A stretch of DNA of 64,000 nucleotides from Phoenix dactylifera. Lineage: Eukaryota > Streptophyta > Magnoliopsida > Arecales > Arecaceae. The translations under genes were made by a program, and so were the position numbers. Every line of letters starts with the position of its first letter. Position 1 is the stretch's first letter. Below the pieces are notes generated by a model. That model did not search any database. It was not told the DNA's origin and saw only the letters and a program-made list of their open reading frames with translations. Where the stretch lies: assembly GCF_009389715.1 (NCBI RefSeq), contig NC_052409.1, positions 9,689,213 to 9,753,212 on the forward strand, read 5' to 3'. Positions 39,101 to 48,473 of this stretch are shown piece after piece.

Positions 39101-39478
39101 AATCTGATAAGAAAAGCCTGCCCATTTTCATGGACTATTTTGTAATTTCTGCTGCATATTTTCATAAGCCTGCTAGTTGATGGAGACTGACATGAGTTCA
39201 AGACATAATTATTATCATGGCGATAATATTTTCTTCATCCCTCATTTTCACAACAGACTCAGTGATGAGTATGTAAGCTGTTTCAGAACTCATCTATTTC
39301 GTCGTTTAGTGAATTAAGTGGACTTTGATTCTTTTGTATAGGACCCGAGGCTGGTGGTTCTGATGGCAGGCCAAAGAGAATTTCATCATTCCTGTTCCAT
39401 CCTTACTTACCATTTGCTCTTTCCATCCAGCAGACATATATGCAACCAACTGTTGTGAATATACATTTCCGGAGATGA
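18112..39478 (+). CDS. DET1: DET1 (DE-ETIOLATED 1), repressor of light responses
   Basis: Eleven exons: 18112-18183, 19735-20162, 20258-20486, 23226-23399, 33852-33920, 34164-34220, 34348-34428, 34511-34675, 35411-35506, 38622-38721, 39342-39478. All are GT-AG and in phase; 535 residues, close to Arabidopsis DET1 (543). Clear family text: MFRSNNLAARVFERQI at the start, SPDH-like CPDHSFRKFTDDGQYLVSFS, FDSFFTQLYCVSLASSNEFI, GVFLYEDLLCIMSLRYQ, GIFCREDDELF, LLSGIKQRLLSFIFR, KKKFYFHFQDYVDLIMWK, LLIKFGSVDGG, PAFFAVYNMETTEIVAFYQ and a final VVNIHFRR. DET1 is nuclear and acts with COP10 and DDB1 as an adaptor of CUL4 ubiquitin ligases that holds back photomorphogenesis. No breaks are seen, so it looks functional. 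Intron 4 is about 10.45 kb and full of transposons; introns 3 and 9 are 2.7 and 3.1 kb. Confidence 0.97.
18785..18940. repeat. Three-unit tandem repeat in DET1 intron 1
   Basis: The phrase aggattcaag(a/g)agtt(g/a)agtcc followed by (c/g)ttagatt recurs three times (near 18806, 18844 and 18890); the last two units share a 51-base period ending catcggccttg / cattggccttg. Confidence 0.7.
19479..19642. repeat. Near-perfect 82-bp tandem duplication in DET1 intron 1
   Basis: The segment starting tggttccaactttatactac at 19479 is repeated from 19561 with a period of 82 and essentially one mismatch (ccgtatt against ccatatt). The identity suggests a recent local duplication. It ends about 90 bases before exon 2 and does not touch the splice site. 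Confidence 0.9.
24177..27351 (-). mobile_element. hAT-type DNA transposon copy A (interrupted by copy C)
   Basis: Termini CAAGATCTACCAAACCGG (left) and, as reverse complement of the right end, CAATGTCTGCCAAACCAG. The flanking 8 bases are gttggcgt (24169-24176) and gttggcat (27352-27359), a 7/8 match and the 8-bp duplication expected of hAT elements. On the minus strand it keeps a transposase C-terminal piece at about 25590-24830: an ALIHSKQ-like start of the dimerisation region, LRLKCIQKKVKLKYTNPIHN and MDARQWAYRNIPR, parallel to copy B. The N-terminal zinc-finger part is missing and stops occur, so it is dead. Copy C sits inside at 25895-26930. Lies in DET1 intron 4, opposite to DET1 transcription. 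Confidence 0.85.
25895..26930 (-). mobile_element. hAT-type non-autonomous copy C, nested in copy A
   Basis: Bounded by a perfect 8-bp target duplication GATCTACA (25887-25894 and 26931-26938). Termini CAAGATCTGCTGATTCGG and, reversed from the right, CAAGGTCCGCCAAACCGG agree with copies A and B. Both ends contain the family's CCGGT-rich subterminal motifs, for example accggttggaaccgaccggt near 26758. The two end regions match the 3' and 5' non-coding ends of copy B, with the transposase gene between them missing, so it is an internally deleted derivative of 1,036 bases. It cut copy A after A had inserted. Confidence 0.9.
27664..31121 (-). mobile_element. hAT-type DNA transposon copy B, full length, with decayed transposase
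   Basis: A perfect 8-bp duplication CTCTCACA flanks it (27656-27663 and 31122-31129). Termini are CAAGGTCTGCCGTACCGG and, reversed from the right, CATGGAATGCCGTACCTG. Minus-strand coding traces run in order: a BED zinc finger near 30300-30040 (FQCIYCDKVFKGGEVIWLKQ followed by a His and CPNCP), a linker near 30026-29600 ending WMKDKKKTMW, a DUF659-like core near 29600-29050 (MCNGRTGPTKRSIMNFLTY, VVTDNELQYKAAGKILMERR), a dimerisation segment near 29020-28870 (NDFAYVYYNLRLRLKSI), and a Gly/Ser-rich tail to 28015. Several stops and frame changes interrupt it, so it cannot make transposase. It lies in DET1 intron 4. Confidence 0.9.
31140..33370. other. DET1 intron 4, right part, unassigned
   Basis: No gene. 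At about 32150-32470 there is a relative of the small repeat seen near 0.9-1.2 kb (tttgaactaatgatctc, gggtcaacaatgtaaatcat). About 32530-32670 is rich in tatgtatg/tatata steps. Confidence 0.45.
33372..33575. mobile_element. Small CCGGTAC-rich element, hAT-like
   Basis: A segment with repeated gtaccg/ccggtacc motifs (tgtaccggccggtgtaccgt near 33419). About 150 bases, including the leading tgtgacacatttgtctgtgt, match 46945-47095 closely. The right end, reversed, reads CAAGATTCGTCGTCTCAGTA, resembling the CAAGRTC start of the hAT copies in the same intron. No coding capacity. It ends about 280 bases before DET1 exon 5. Ends are approximate. Confidence 0.55.
35854..36517. repeat. Direct repeat pair, about 200 bp each, in DET1 intron 9
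   Basis: 35854-36050 and 36308-36517 share tattgg(c/t)ac(t/c)aatca, agctatrtgcagttgccaa, ataaattttatatt(a/g)gta and catcaaatttttagaatt-like strings in the same order, roughly 80% alike by eye and 455 bases apart. Family unknown; could be the ends of an old element or a local duplication. Confidence 0.65.
37896..37934. repeat. (TG)n(TA)n microsatellite
   Basis: Compound dinucleotide run in DET1 intron 9, tgtgtgcgtgtgtgtgtg followed by tatatatatatata. Confidence 0.9.
37935..38135. mobile_element. Diverged CCGGTAC-type element remnant
   Basis: Contains ggtatgttgtaccagtcagc and ggcataccaaaccgac, which look like decayed versions of the gtaccgg/ggcataccgg motifs in the hAT copies of intron 4 and the elements near 33.4 and 47.0 kb. 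Ends are not defined and no target duplication was found. Confidence 0.35.
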
Positions 39479-41340
39479 AGTATATGTGTCTTGTATTTAT
39501 TTTTGTAAGGGTACAGGATAGTACCAAGCAGCACTGCTTATTTGAAGTGTTGCCACAGAGTACAAAATCTAATGCTAACGAGTGTTTAACAAAATGAAAT
39601 AACAAATTATTTGAAGTGTGGACACAGGTGGAGCATTTTTCTCATTGTCAGATCATCAGCAACTTCCGAAATTAATTCTCACACTTGCATTGCAGGACTT
39701 AACCTTAAAGTTGGCAGGGATGTAAATTGTTTCTGCTTTGGTTGGTATGCTGCCCGATCTCCAGGTACTCGGGGCAATGTTAAATTTCAACAGTTGGAGA
39801 ATGCTGAGGGGATTTCTTTGAGGGCTGCTTCCAATTTCAATGAATCATGTACTTGGAATTGCAGCTAAATTTATTTACAGTTCCAATTACAAGATTTGAG
39901 CCATTTTTGCGGTTAGCCTGTAGTTGCAATTGCAGGCATCCAAAAAGCTATTTTGAATGTCTGAATTAATTGTAGCAACTGCAACTGTAACCAGGCAAAG
40001 AACAGCACCTTAACGCAACATACAGTTGGTGGATTGCATGTTTTCGCTACTGGCCTTATTCTAGTCCAAAACCATTATTTGTTGATATAACGACTGCGAG
40101 GGCTGTTATTTGCCCCATCATGATGTTGTTTGAAAATATTTAATATTAAAATAATTGTAGCATTCGTTGTAAAACATTTTAGTAGAAATTAATGGGCAGT
40201 ATTAGAAGAATAAGAAAAATTAATGATGCTATTCTCCATATCACTATCTGTAAAAAAAATATTTACCTTCAATTTCTCGAATGGTAAAATGAGTTTTTGA
40301 AAAAATAATTTGTATAAAAAGGCAATGCATATGCTCAACACTGTTATTATTTCTGTTATATAACATCTGCTATAACAGAGCAACACTCGGATATGACTCT
40401 CTTGAAAAAGGTCAAATATGATTATTCTTTACATACCCATTATGAATCATATCTATAATATAGTAGTGCCCTTCGAAATCATTATAAAAGCTATTATTTT
40501 GTACCATGATGGATTTATTTGATTCTGGGGGCCAACATGCCTGTGTAGTCCCCCACAGTCAGGTGAAAATTTCAGTTTAATGCTCATTATGAAAACACGC
40601 TGAGTTAACTAAAAAGTAAGGGGAAAAAAAAATAAAAGAAAACATGTGGAGTTAGAGACAGTATTATCTCTTAAGAATTTTTCCCCATTTTTAATCCTTA
40701 CCCTCCACCTGCCCCCCCAAAAAAGAAGTTTTTCCTTCCAATGGATCAGCTATAAATTAAAATCTCAATAATATGACACTAAATGGGAATAATAAAACCT
40801 TTCCTACTAATCATGGTCAACTCAAGTCCATTTTATTGATTCCTTTTTAAGGGGAAATCAACTCCTCCTTAGATTTATTTTCCTTTAAAATTTAGGGTCT
40901 TGCTGGCTGGGTACTTTATTTCCAGCCCTTGGTTTGCACTAATGTCCTCATACTCTACTTGTGCATAAAATGGGCGCCCCATAGCATTACTCAAAGCTGG
41001 AGGTCCAATTTGCATATCATCAATGTTGAAGGAATTTGGATAAACTATGACAATCTTTTTCAAGAGAGGTTATTAGCAAAACCTGCAGAATTCCAATCTC
41101 ATCAATCAATAAGCCTTGCAGATTGGTGAGGCTTTTAAAGTCCACATAATGAGCTACAGCTAATGCACCAATCTTCATTGAGCGATCTGCCTGCTGATTG
41201 TTCCTGAGTACTCTGAAATTTCATGCGTACAAGGATTGAAGACTACTTGTAGACTAATTCTTGCATGAGTGACATTAGATCTAAGCTACCCATGATATAA
41301 ATAAGCATACATATAAGACATAAAGAGTAGACTGATATAT
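39479..41340. other. DET1 3' flank and intergenic spacer
   Basis: The DET1 3' UTR probably occupies the first few hundred bases. No coding gene is supported up to 41.34 kb. AT-rich stretches occur at 40.1-40.5 kb, and a G/C-poor segment with ggaattgcagc / gcaattgcagg / gcaactgcaact steps lies near 39.86-39.99 kb. Confidence 0.45.
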
Positions 41341-41343
41341 AAA

Positions 41344-41600
41344 TTTTTTTGTTTGTTTGTTTTTTTTTTTCGCGCTAAAACGGGCATTTCATACATCACG
41401 GGTACGAATACACCCAATAGAATCGGAATACAAAAGGTCTCGAAATGCTCCGGGCATCTCTTTCTCTCCAGCCCATAGGGTGTCTCCTGAGTGGCTCGCT
41501 ACATACGCCGTTATCCAGTCGGCCACTCCATTGGTCTCACGATATACATGCATAGCCTGGAGTGTAACACCCTCACGATAAAGAGTAAACAGATATTTGC
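41344..41600 (-). mobile_element. LINE 3' end with A tail
   Basis: The minus strand reads LQAMHVYRETNGVADWITAY, then VASHSGDTLWAGEKEMPGAF and about 20 further residues. This is the C-terminus of a plant L1 RNase H domain and is close to the fragments near 7.4, 10.95 and 48.2 kb. A T-rich run on the plus strand at 41344-41370 is the tail of a minus-strand insertion. It ends just before the left border of the HIPP duplication unit at about 41.69 kb. The 5' end is heavily truncated; exact left and right borders are uncertain. Confidence 0.8.
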
Positions 41601-42678
41601 CATTTGCCCCATGCTCAAAAGTAAAAAAAAATGAGTGTTGAACCATGGATTATGATGATGGTAAGATGTACAGTGGTTGAAATTCTTCTTAAGATAGTGG
41701 ACGTACTCAACCAAACATAAGTCATTCGTGCCATTTTTCTATAGTCAACTAAACATATAAAAATTATTATTTTATTATTATAATTATAATTATTTTATTT
41801 TTTATTTTTGGGAACCAAACGAGTCTTTAAAGAATGAGCAATATTTCTAGAATAACAATCAGCATCACATCCCGCCTATGAAAGAGAAAATTAGGATAGC
41901 TGGAGCAGCTCAAAGAGGCTGGGCAGATAATGATAACTGCGGTTATTTGTTCCACACAGAATCAAGTCATGCCTGCTCACTTATTTGTCCACAGCATCAA
42001 ACCATCCCTAGACTTGAAAAATTATGAAGAACTACCCATTCCTTGACTGGTCCAGTTAATTGGCCAGCGGACAAGCTATGTTTCCACGCATCCATTTATC
42101 AAGAAAAAGACCTGACCATCATGGCTAACATGCATTCACACAACCTTTTCAGTAGGACTGTGACTAGAGTCACGCCAACATCAAGCAAGCGTTGATCATA
42201 GTCTTTAGGTGCATCGTTCACCCAATCAGTCGATTCCTTCACATGACCGGTGAAGAAATTATGCTGGTTTTTCTCTTTGGCCGGCGACGACGGCGGGGAC
42301 GATGACGATAACATTGATGACGTCGATGATGAGGACCAATGATACTTGTTAGTATATTAATTTATATTGACCGAACGACTCAAGCCCAATTAATAAAATA
42401 TATATTTTTAAAAAATATATATTTATTTTATAATTTAAATATAATTTTTAGAAGAGTATACTTTGAATAGCATAATCATCAAGATTTAAATGCTAGATTT
42501 TTTGAGAACAAGACTGGCTGGTCACGTCAGCCAGTCGCAGCTAAAAATTCTTGGCCAGCGAATTGGCTTGAGACCCTACAAGACGTGAAGACAAATATTG
42601 AGAGTGGCCGGTCCAAGCCCACATGGATTAATAAGACTACGAACAGTTTGCAACGCTAATTTGAGATCCATCCAACCG

Positions 42679-42687
42679 CTATATAAC
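42679..42687 (+). promoter_or_regulatory. TATA box of HIPP gene 1
   Basis: ctatataac, 127 bases before the ATG, conserved in sequence and position in the duplicate at 49245-49253. Confidence 0.6.
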
Positions 42688-42813
42688 AAACCCACTACCA
42701 CAAGTGATCTCCCCAAGTTTTGATTTTTTTTACCTCCCAACTCTTCTCACTCTGCCATCCTCTTCTCCCACTTAATTCCACTTCTCTTCTTGCTTCATTT
42801 GTGATTGTTTAAG

Positions 42814-43687
42814 ATGTCTGCAGACAAGAAGGTAACATCTTTGTTAGGTGTATGAACAAAATTCATTTTGAGAGTAATGAATGAATTTTGTATTCTCCCC
42901 CCCACTATCCCAAAAGGAGTCTTTTGCAGGCTGATGGTTTCCTCCCTTCTCTCTCCTTTATAACTTTTTGCTTTTGATCTTTTCTCCTGGAATCAAAGAA
43001 TATTTCTTGGTGGGATTCTCTTGTTATTCTCTCGCCCCCCTCTCTCTCTCTCTCTCTTCTTTATCGAATCTCTTATTTCTATAGTTTTGAACAAATATTT
43101 CTGATTCTTCTTATCGAGTTTATAACTAATGAACTTAACTACTATTTGTGGTAATTGCAGAAGATTGTGTTGAAATTGGATTTGCATGATGACAAGGCCA
43201 AAGCGAGGGCTATGGCAAGAGTCTCCAGCCTCCAGGGTATCAATTCATATCTTTTCATCTTTGCAAATCTGTTCGAAAGAGAGAGCTTTCTAAAGTTCAT
43301 AAGTAACCAAGTCCACAAGTGCTCCTAAAAGCTTTCTTGCTTCAAATTGCCTAACTAAAACCATGAATTTTAGTAAAAGAATTATAAAAAGTAATGGCCT
43401 TTTCCATTCCTTCAATAGGGATTGATTCCCTCGCCATAGACATGAAAGAGAAGAAGTTGACGGTGACCGGAGAGGTCGACCCGGTTGATGTTGTGGGCAA
43501 GCTAAAGAAATGCTGGTACCCCGAAATTCTTTCGGTCGGACCAGCCAAAGAAGAGAAGAAGAAAGAGGAGCCGAAGAAGGAAGGCGACAAGAAAAAAGAA
43601 GCATACGAGGATTACAAATCTCCTGTGGCTGTGTACTACTGGATTCAGCCTGCTGAGGAGAGTCCATGTGCTTGTGTAATATGTTAA
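42814..43687 (+). CDS. HMA-domain isoprenylated protein (HIPP type), copy 1
   Basis: Three exons, 42814-42831, 43161-43236 and 43419-43687, all GT-AG and in phase; 120 residues. MSADKK then [40 protein letters not shown] and [21 protein letters not shown] give a beta-alpha-beta-beta-alpha-beta HMA fold. The usual metal-binding CxxC of HMA domains is absent from the first loop (LHDDKAKA), as in the HIPP39-like plant subgroup, so classic metal binding is doubtful. A Lys/Glu-rich linker ([17 protein letters not shown]) leads to a C-terminal CVIC, a CaaX box predicting prenylation and membrane attachment. Relatives are linked to stress and pathogen responses; the role here is unknown. The near-twin gene lies 6.6 kb downstream. 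Confidence 0.92.
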
Positions 43688-44337
43688 CGGTTGCTCCAAC
43701 AATTGGAGAAGGAATAGAGGAAACTGATACAAGCCCGGGGGTGATGAGTTCATACCAGTCCAAAGACGGGCTCAAAGATTATGAGGGTGGTGATGTAAAG
43801 GGGGTGATGGGAACTAAGATGGTTACTTATGCTGAATTAAGTATATGAATAGAGATGGGTGAATGTTTGGATGTATAAGGATTGTTGGTAGTCATTACTT
43901 AGGAGTTGTTTCTTTTCCTATCTCATGTTTTTCCAGTTGAAGATCTGTTTTAATAAGTATGTACAAAAGAAAGAGTCCTTGGAATTGGATTAACAAGTAA
44001 AGTATTTCTGTTTTCATGAGATTTGTTTCCACACCTCTTCTTCTTCTTGGACTTTCTGTGTGTTTGAAGAAAATGATCTAGATTTACTTTTAATTGGTCT
44101 GTCACTGGCTAAAAGTACCTGGCCTTCTGTCTTGGGTATACTGACATGCTTAACTGCACATACATGGCATGACAGAGCTGTGCATGTCTACTGTTTTACA
44201 CACACATTCATGTATAAATTAAACCTCCTCTTGATATTTCAGAATAATATGTTTTTAATGCCATATCTGAAGTCCCTTGGAGCTAAAGCAATAAATTTTT
44301 TATTTCCTTACCAAAAGAAAGAGTTCAGCAGCTCCTT

Positions 44338-44950
44338 TGGCACCACAACAAAGATATTGCAGAATAAACTAAGCCAAATTACTAAATCAACTAAAAGTAA
44401 TATTCACACAGGTATATCAAACATCTGGAGAGCAAAAAAAAAATCATCAAATTTACGTGAAAAAATCTTCCAGTGTAGAGGAAAAAAATTACGGGGCAAA
44501 TTCGATCAATCCACTATAATAAATATAGAATTTACAATACTCAAGTTTATGCCCAAAACTTGAGTGCTCAATAAATTGGGAAACACTCTTGTATCACCTT
44601 TCTAAGAGTAACCATGATCTTACCCAAACCACCAAAATTTGATAAACCCAAGAATGTAATGAGATCTCTACCAATGAATAGTATAACTTTCTATAACATC
44701 CAACACAACTTTAGATAGAAACTCAATTTGTTAAATCTCCATGTGAAAAACCACACTCGAGGAAGACAAAGAAAAAATCTGTTTTGAATTTCTGGAAAAG
44801 AAAAAAAATGATGACAGTATGGAGGTTGGTGGCTGCCTCAGCGCGCTTGCTGCTCTCCCTTCTTCTTTTTTTTTTCCGCCACTCTTCTTTTTTTTTCTGT
44901 TTTTTTTTTCCTTCACCGCTCGGGCTTCTCAAGTATTGTCGCTCTCTCGG
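44338..44950. other. Spacer between duplication copy 1 and the nested elements
   Basis: AT-rich with no gene. Pyrimidine runs (tttttttttccgcc, tttttttttctg, tttttttttttcc) occur around 44866-44915. Confidence 0.45.
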
Positions 44951-46936
44951 TGCAAATGGGTCGGATCAGGTCGGATCCTGAGTGATTCCAATCCGACCCG
45001 ATTGATTGGGTCGGATCCGAGTCGCATCGGATTTGGTTTTAACCGGTCCCTTTGTGCTTTTGTGAGGTGCGGGGAACTTGAAAGACTTGCAACTGACCTC
45101 CAGTCAGAACTGACTTACTAACTAAGTCGGTCTACAAGCCAAATTTCATATCACACTATTTTTTATCTATATGACTGATTGGATGGAACTTGGTGTCTCC
45201 CAGCTCCCCTCTCACGAGGACAAAAAAAAAATCCCAGACCCTCTTCCAAAATCCAAATCCATTGCAGAAAACTGGCACATGACCCATATTCAGTTCAGTT
45301 TTCCCTCACTTTCTCCCTTCAAAAGTTCAAAGAAACAAAAACCAAAAAACAGAAGGGAAAAAAAATAGCCAGCTACCGAGACACTAGAGGTATCAACAGT
45401 GTAATAGATGGAGAGAGAATACTGACGGGCCGAGGTTCCTTTGGATTCTGTCAACCTAAGTTTGTTGCTATCCTTCCACGCTTGAACCCTACTCCCCTTA
45501 GGGGGCGTTTGGTATGGGGTGATCGTCCTAAGATCAAGGGTAATGTGGATGAAGGTGATAAGATCACCGCGTTTGGTTGCACTACGGTGATCCTATGTGG
45601 CGATGATCTTAAATTACCTCCACTCCTCAAATCATCCCCCAACTCGGTGATAGGATACTCGTCCTTGAGGTCGGAAATTCAAGATCACCCCAGGGCAGTG
45701 ATCCTGTGTTGAAAGTTAAAGATAAAAATACCCCTCAAGATAGCAGAAAAAATGATATATCAATATACCATCAATATATTATGTCAATATTATATATATA
45801 TATATTATGTTGATATTATATATTATATTAATGATATATATTATATTATAATATATTACTAATCATATTATTATCCTATTGTTATTGAAGGATAATTTTA
45901 AATTCTAGTCAAAATATATTATTATATTTTATATTTATATAATAAAAATATTTAATATATTACTATATTACTCCTATTTACCTTATTTTTCTAATCATAA
46001 TAATTATTAGTATTAAAAAAATCAATTATAAGTATAAATAAAAATATTAATTCTATAATAAAAAATAACATATTTTTATAAGATTAATAATTTATAGGAG
46101 TAATAAATATATTTTTATAGAATATATTAATAATTAATATATTGATAAATATATTAATATTTTATTATAATATATTTGATATGATTAACAAATATATGAT
46201 AAGGGCTACTAAAAGTAGAATATGTGACAAAATTATAGAGCTATTATAGGAATTAGTATATTGACTTATATTTTTAATTCATGAGAATTAAAAATACATA
46301 AAAAAAATCCATCTAAGATATATCAAGGATATTTGTGGTATTATGTAGTCAGTGATCTTAGATCCCCTACCATACCAAACAAGTTACTCATGGATATCTG
46401 GGGATTTTTAATCACTGGACCATGGCCTACCAAACACATTGATCTTAGATCACCGGGGATTAAATCACCCCAGCATTTGGATCACCGGAGATCTTAGATC
46501 ACCGTGGTAATCCTATTGGGGTTATCAAACGCCCCCTTAGGGCTTTTCCTCCTCCATTTTTTTTTGGTACAAAGCTTTCCCTCCTCGTTGGCTAGCATTT
46601 TCCATCATTTAGGGAGCAAGCTAACAAGCTCCTAAGAAACCCATATCTCCTTCCTGTCTGCCTTGAAAACCCGCCATAAATTCACTTAAAAACGACCAAT
46701 AGTACCATGACCTACAAAAAAAAAAACTCTCTTTTGCTTCCCCCCCCCTCTCTCTCTCTCTCTTCGGGTCCATTCGGATCGGATCGGGTCTGTTCGGTAA
46801 ATCCAGACCCGACCCAAAAAATAATTCAGGTCCAATTTTAGGACCCGACTTGGACCCGCGGGTCCTAAAATTTGGATGGATCGGGTCTACGCGGATCGGA
46901 TCGGATCAGATCACAGGTCGACCCAACCCATTTGCA
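44951..46936. mobile_element. Inverted-repeat DNA element with GGGTCGG-rich ends, carrying a nested MITE
   Basis: The left end reads tgcaaatgggtcggatcagg and the right end, reversed, tgcaaatgggttgggtcgac. Both subterminal zones are packed with gacccg/cgggtc motifs on both strands, a typical DNA transposon end structure (hAT-like by appearance). Removing the nested MITE at 45501-46536 leaves about 950 bases with no transposase likeness, so it is non-autonomous. I could not find a clear target duplication, so superfamily is uncertain. Confidence 0.6.
45501..46536. mobile_element. PIF/Harbinger (Tourist-type) MITE, about 1.04 kb
   Basis: Termini gggggcgtttggtatggggt and, reversed from the right, gggggcgtttgataacccca. 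Both sides are flanked by TTA (45498-45500 and 46537-46539), the 3-bp target duplication typical of PIF/Harbinger elements. Subterminal arms are rich in gatcacc/ggtgatc, and the centre (about 45.72-46.32 kb) is extremely AT-rich. No transposase is encoded. It is longer than most Tourist elements. It interrupts the GGGTCGG element around it. Confidence 0.85.
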
Positions 46937-46944
46937 ACCTTACT

Positions 46945-47100
46945 TGTGACACATTTGTCTGTGTTGGCCTTATTAACAGAATGTACGCCGTACCGGCTGG
47001 CATACCGTACCATATCGGTTCGGTACCGATACTCGGTACTAGTGGCGTACCGATACTCAGTATGCAAAAAAAAATCTTGTACCGTACCGGCTTTTTTGGA
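46945..47100. mobile_element. Small CCGGTAC-rich element, hAT-like, partner of 33372-33525
   Basis: Shares tgtgacacatttgtctgtgt, a gtaccg-rich middle (cgtaccggctggcataccgt) and ttgtaccgtaccggc with the copy in DET1 intron 4, in the same order and orientation. Homology starts right at the end of the GGGTCGG element, which supports that border. No coding capacity. Confidence 0.6.
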
Positions 47101-47850
47101 ACTCAAATGATCCTTTTATCAACATACAGCTACTCAATCGGGACCCGTACCAGCTTTCTTCCTCTTAACATTCCGAATCAGTTCTACGCAATTCTCTATC
47201 TTCATTTGTGATCATATTAGGCCAAAATATAATAGGGAGAATGCAGGTTCTTGGTGCTATATAAGCCAAGTAGGGTTCAGCGACCAGTATTACCGAGTTT
47301 GGTTAGTGGATTGTTAGCATTTGAAGTGAGTTGACGAGGGTATTAGAAAGAAGTTTGGTGGCTATCAGTTAATGCCACAAGCTGGATTCTCCAAAAGGTA
47401 TTTGCATGGCCGGCAAATGTGGTAGTGACGTTTCTGGCAAGTACATTTTAGGCATCTTCAGTTCATGGATTTATGGTAAGAGGGTTTCATAGCTTTAGAA
47501 TGCTTGGTACATCATTTGAAAGTTCCTAACCATTAGTAGTTACTTTGGCCACGTTTGGTTGTAGGATAAAAAAAAGGGGGATATTTATCTCCATTCCTAA
47601 TTATTCCTCCAGGATCATCCAGGATATAAATCTCTCTCTTTCTCTTCTTTTTTTTTTGGTTGCAGCATGCACTATCCCATAGACTGGGGTAAGGGAATAT
47701 AAAGCCTTTTCCAGTATATTGGATATTCTTGAATTTGGCTGTGCGGAGAAAGCAGGTTACATAAGATCTTCCCCATGAGAGGGCATTTGAACAACGCCTA
47801 GATCAAAGATCATACGATAGAACTCGCCACCAATGACAATTTTAAGGCAG
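47101..47850. other. Spacer before duplication copy 2
   Basis: No gene or classified repeat seen. Confidence 0.4.
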
Positions 47851-48132
47851 ATAGTGGACGTACTCAACCAAATATAAGCCATTCTGCAATGTACTATTTT
47901 TTTTATACTCAATCAAATATACAAAAATTATTTTTCTAAGCATTATATATTCGAGCATTAATTTCTTAAAAAAAATATTATTATTATTATTATTAGTTTT
48001 GCAAACCACATTGAGTTTTTAGAGGATGAGCCAACATTTTTAGAGCGGCCGTCAACTTCACATCCCGGCCTATGAAAAAAAAAATTAGAATAGCTGAACC
48101 CACCCAAAGAGGCTAGGCAGATAATGACAATT

Positions 48133-48473
48133 TTTTTGGTCAAAAGCGGCATTTCCATTGATGTAGATCTAACGTGAGTACAATCTGTCAAATCAAGTGA
48201 AAGTAAACAGTATAAAGAGTGTGGAATACTAACTAAGCTAGTCCAAAAAAATTTTCCGGAGTGCCGGGCAACATAAAAGGCGATCCAGTCGGCTGCACTG
48301 TTCGCCTTCCGATATATATGAGCTATCCGGAAAGAGATCAGCTCCCTCACCAATGTGCGAGTGTTCCGTATCAAAAGGTGGCCAACTCTATATCTGTCGG
48401 TAATTCGAATCCAATCAATCACTGTAGACGAGTCATCCTCGATGAATAAGATGCCAGCCTCATATTGTACTCC
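48133..48473 (-). mobile_element. LINE 3' end inserted in duplication copy 2, with 12-bp target duplication
   Basis: Flanked by the perfect direct repeat ATAATGACAATT (48121-48132 and 48474-48485). Copy 1 of the duplication has a single, slightly diverged ataatgataact at 41925-41937 and no insert, so this is a clear filled/empty site pair. On the minus strand it reads YEAGILFIEDDSSTVIDWIR, then FRIAHIYRKANSAADWIAFY and VARHSGKFFWTSLVSIP, the C-terminal half of a plant L1 RNase H domain, ending in a short A tail at the low-coordinate side. Only about 340 bases arrived, so strong 5' truncation. Confidence 0.92.

Larger units (their letters stand above)
41690..44337. repeat. Segmental duplication, copy 1 (carries HIPP gene 1)
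   Basis: From agatagtggacgtactcaac (41692) to ccttaccaaaagaaagagt (44308-44326) the order of sequence is matched by 47852-50866, including promoter, gene, introns and 3' flank, with high identity apart from small indels. Copy 1 lacks about 43 bases at the end of the second HIPP intron that copy 2 has, and copy 2 lacks about 60 bases of the 3' flank present here near 43.98-44.04 kb. Confidence 0.9.

Noticed and set aside
43290-43775. Antisense open frames over the HIPP genes (also 49942-50384)
   Set aside because: They mirror the Lys/Glu-rich exon 3; present in both duplicates only because the sense gene is conserved.
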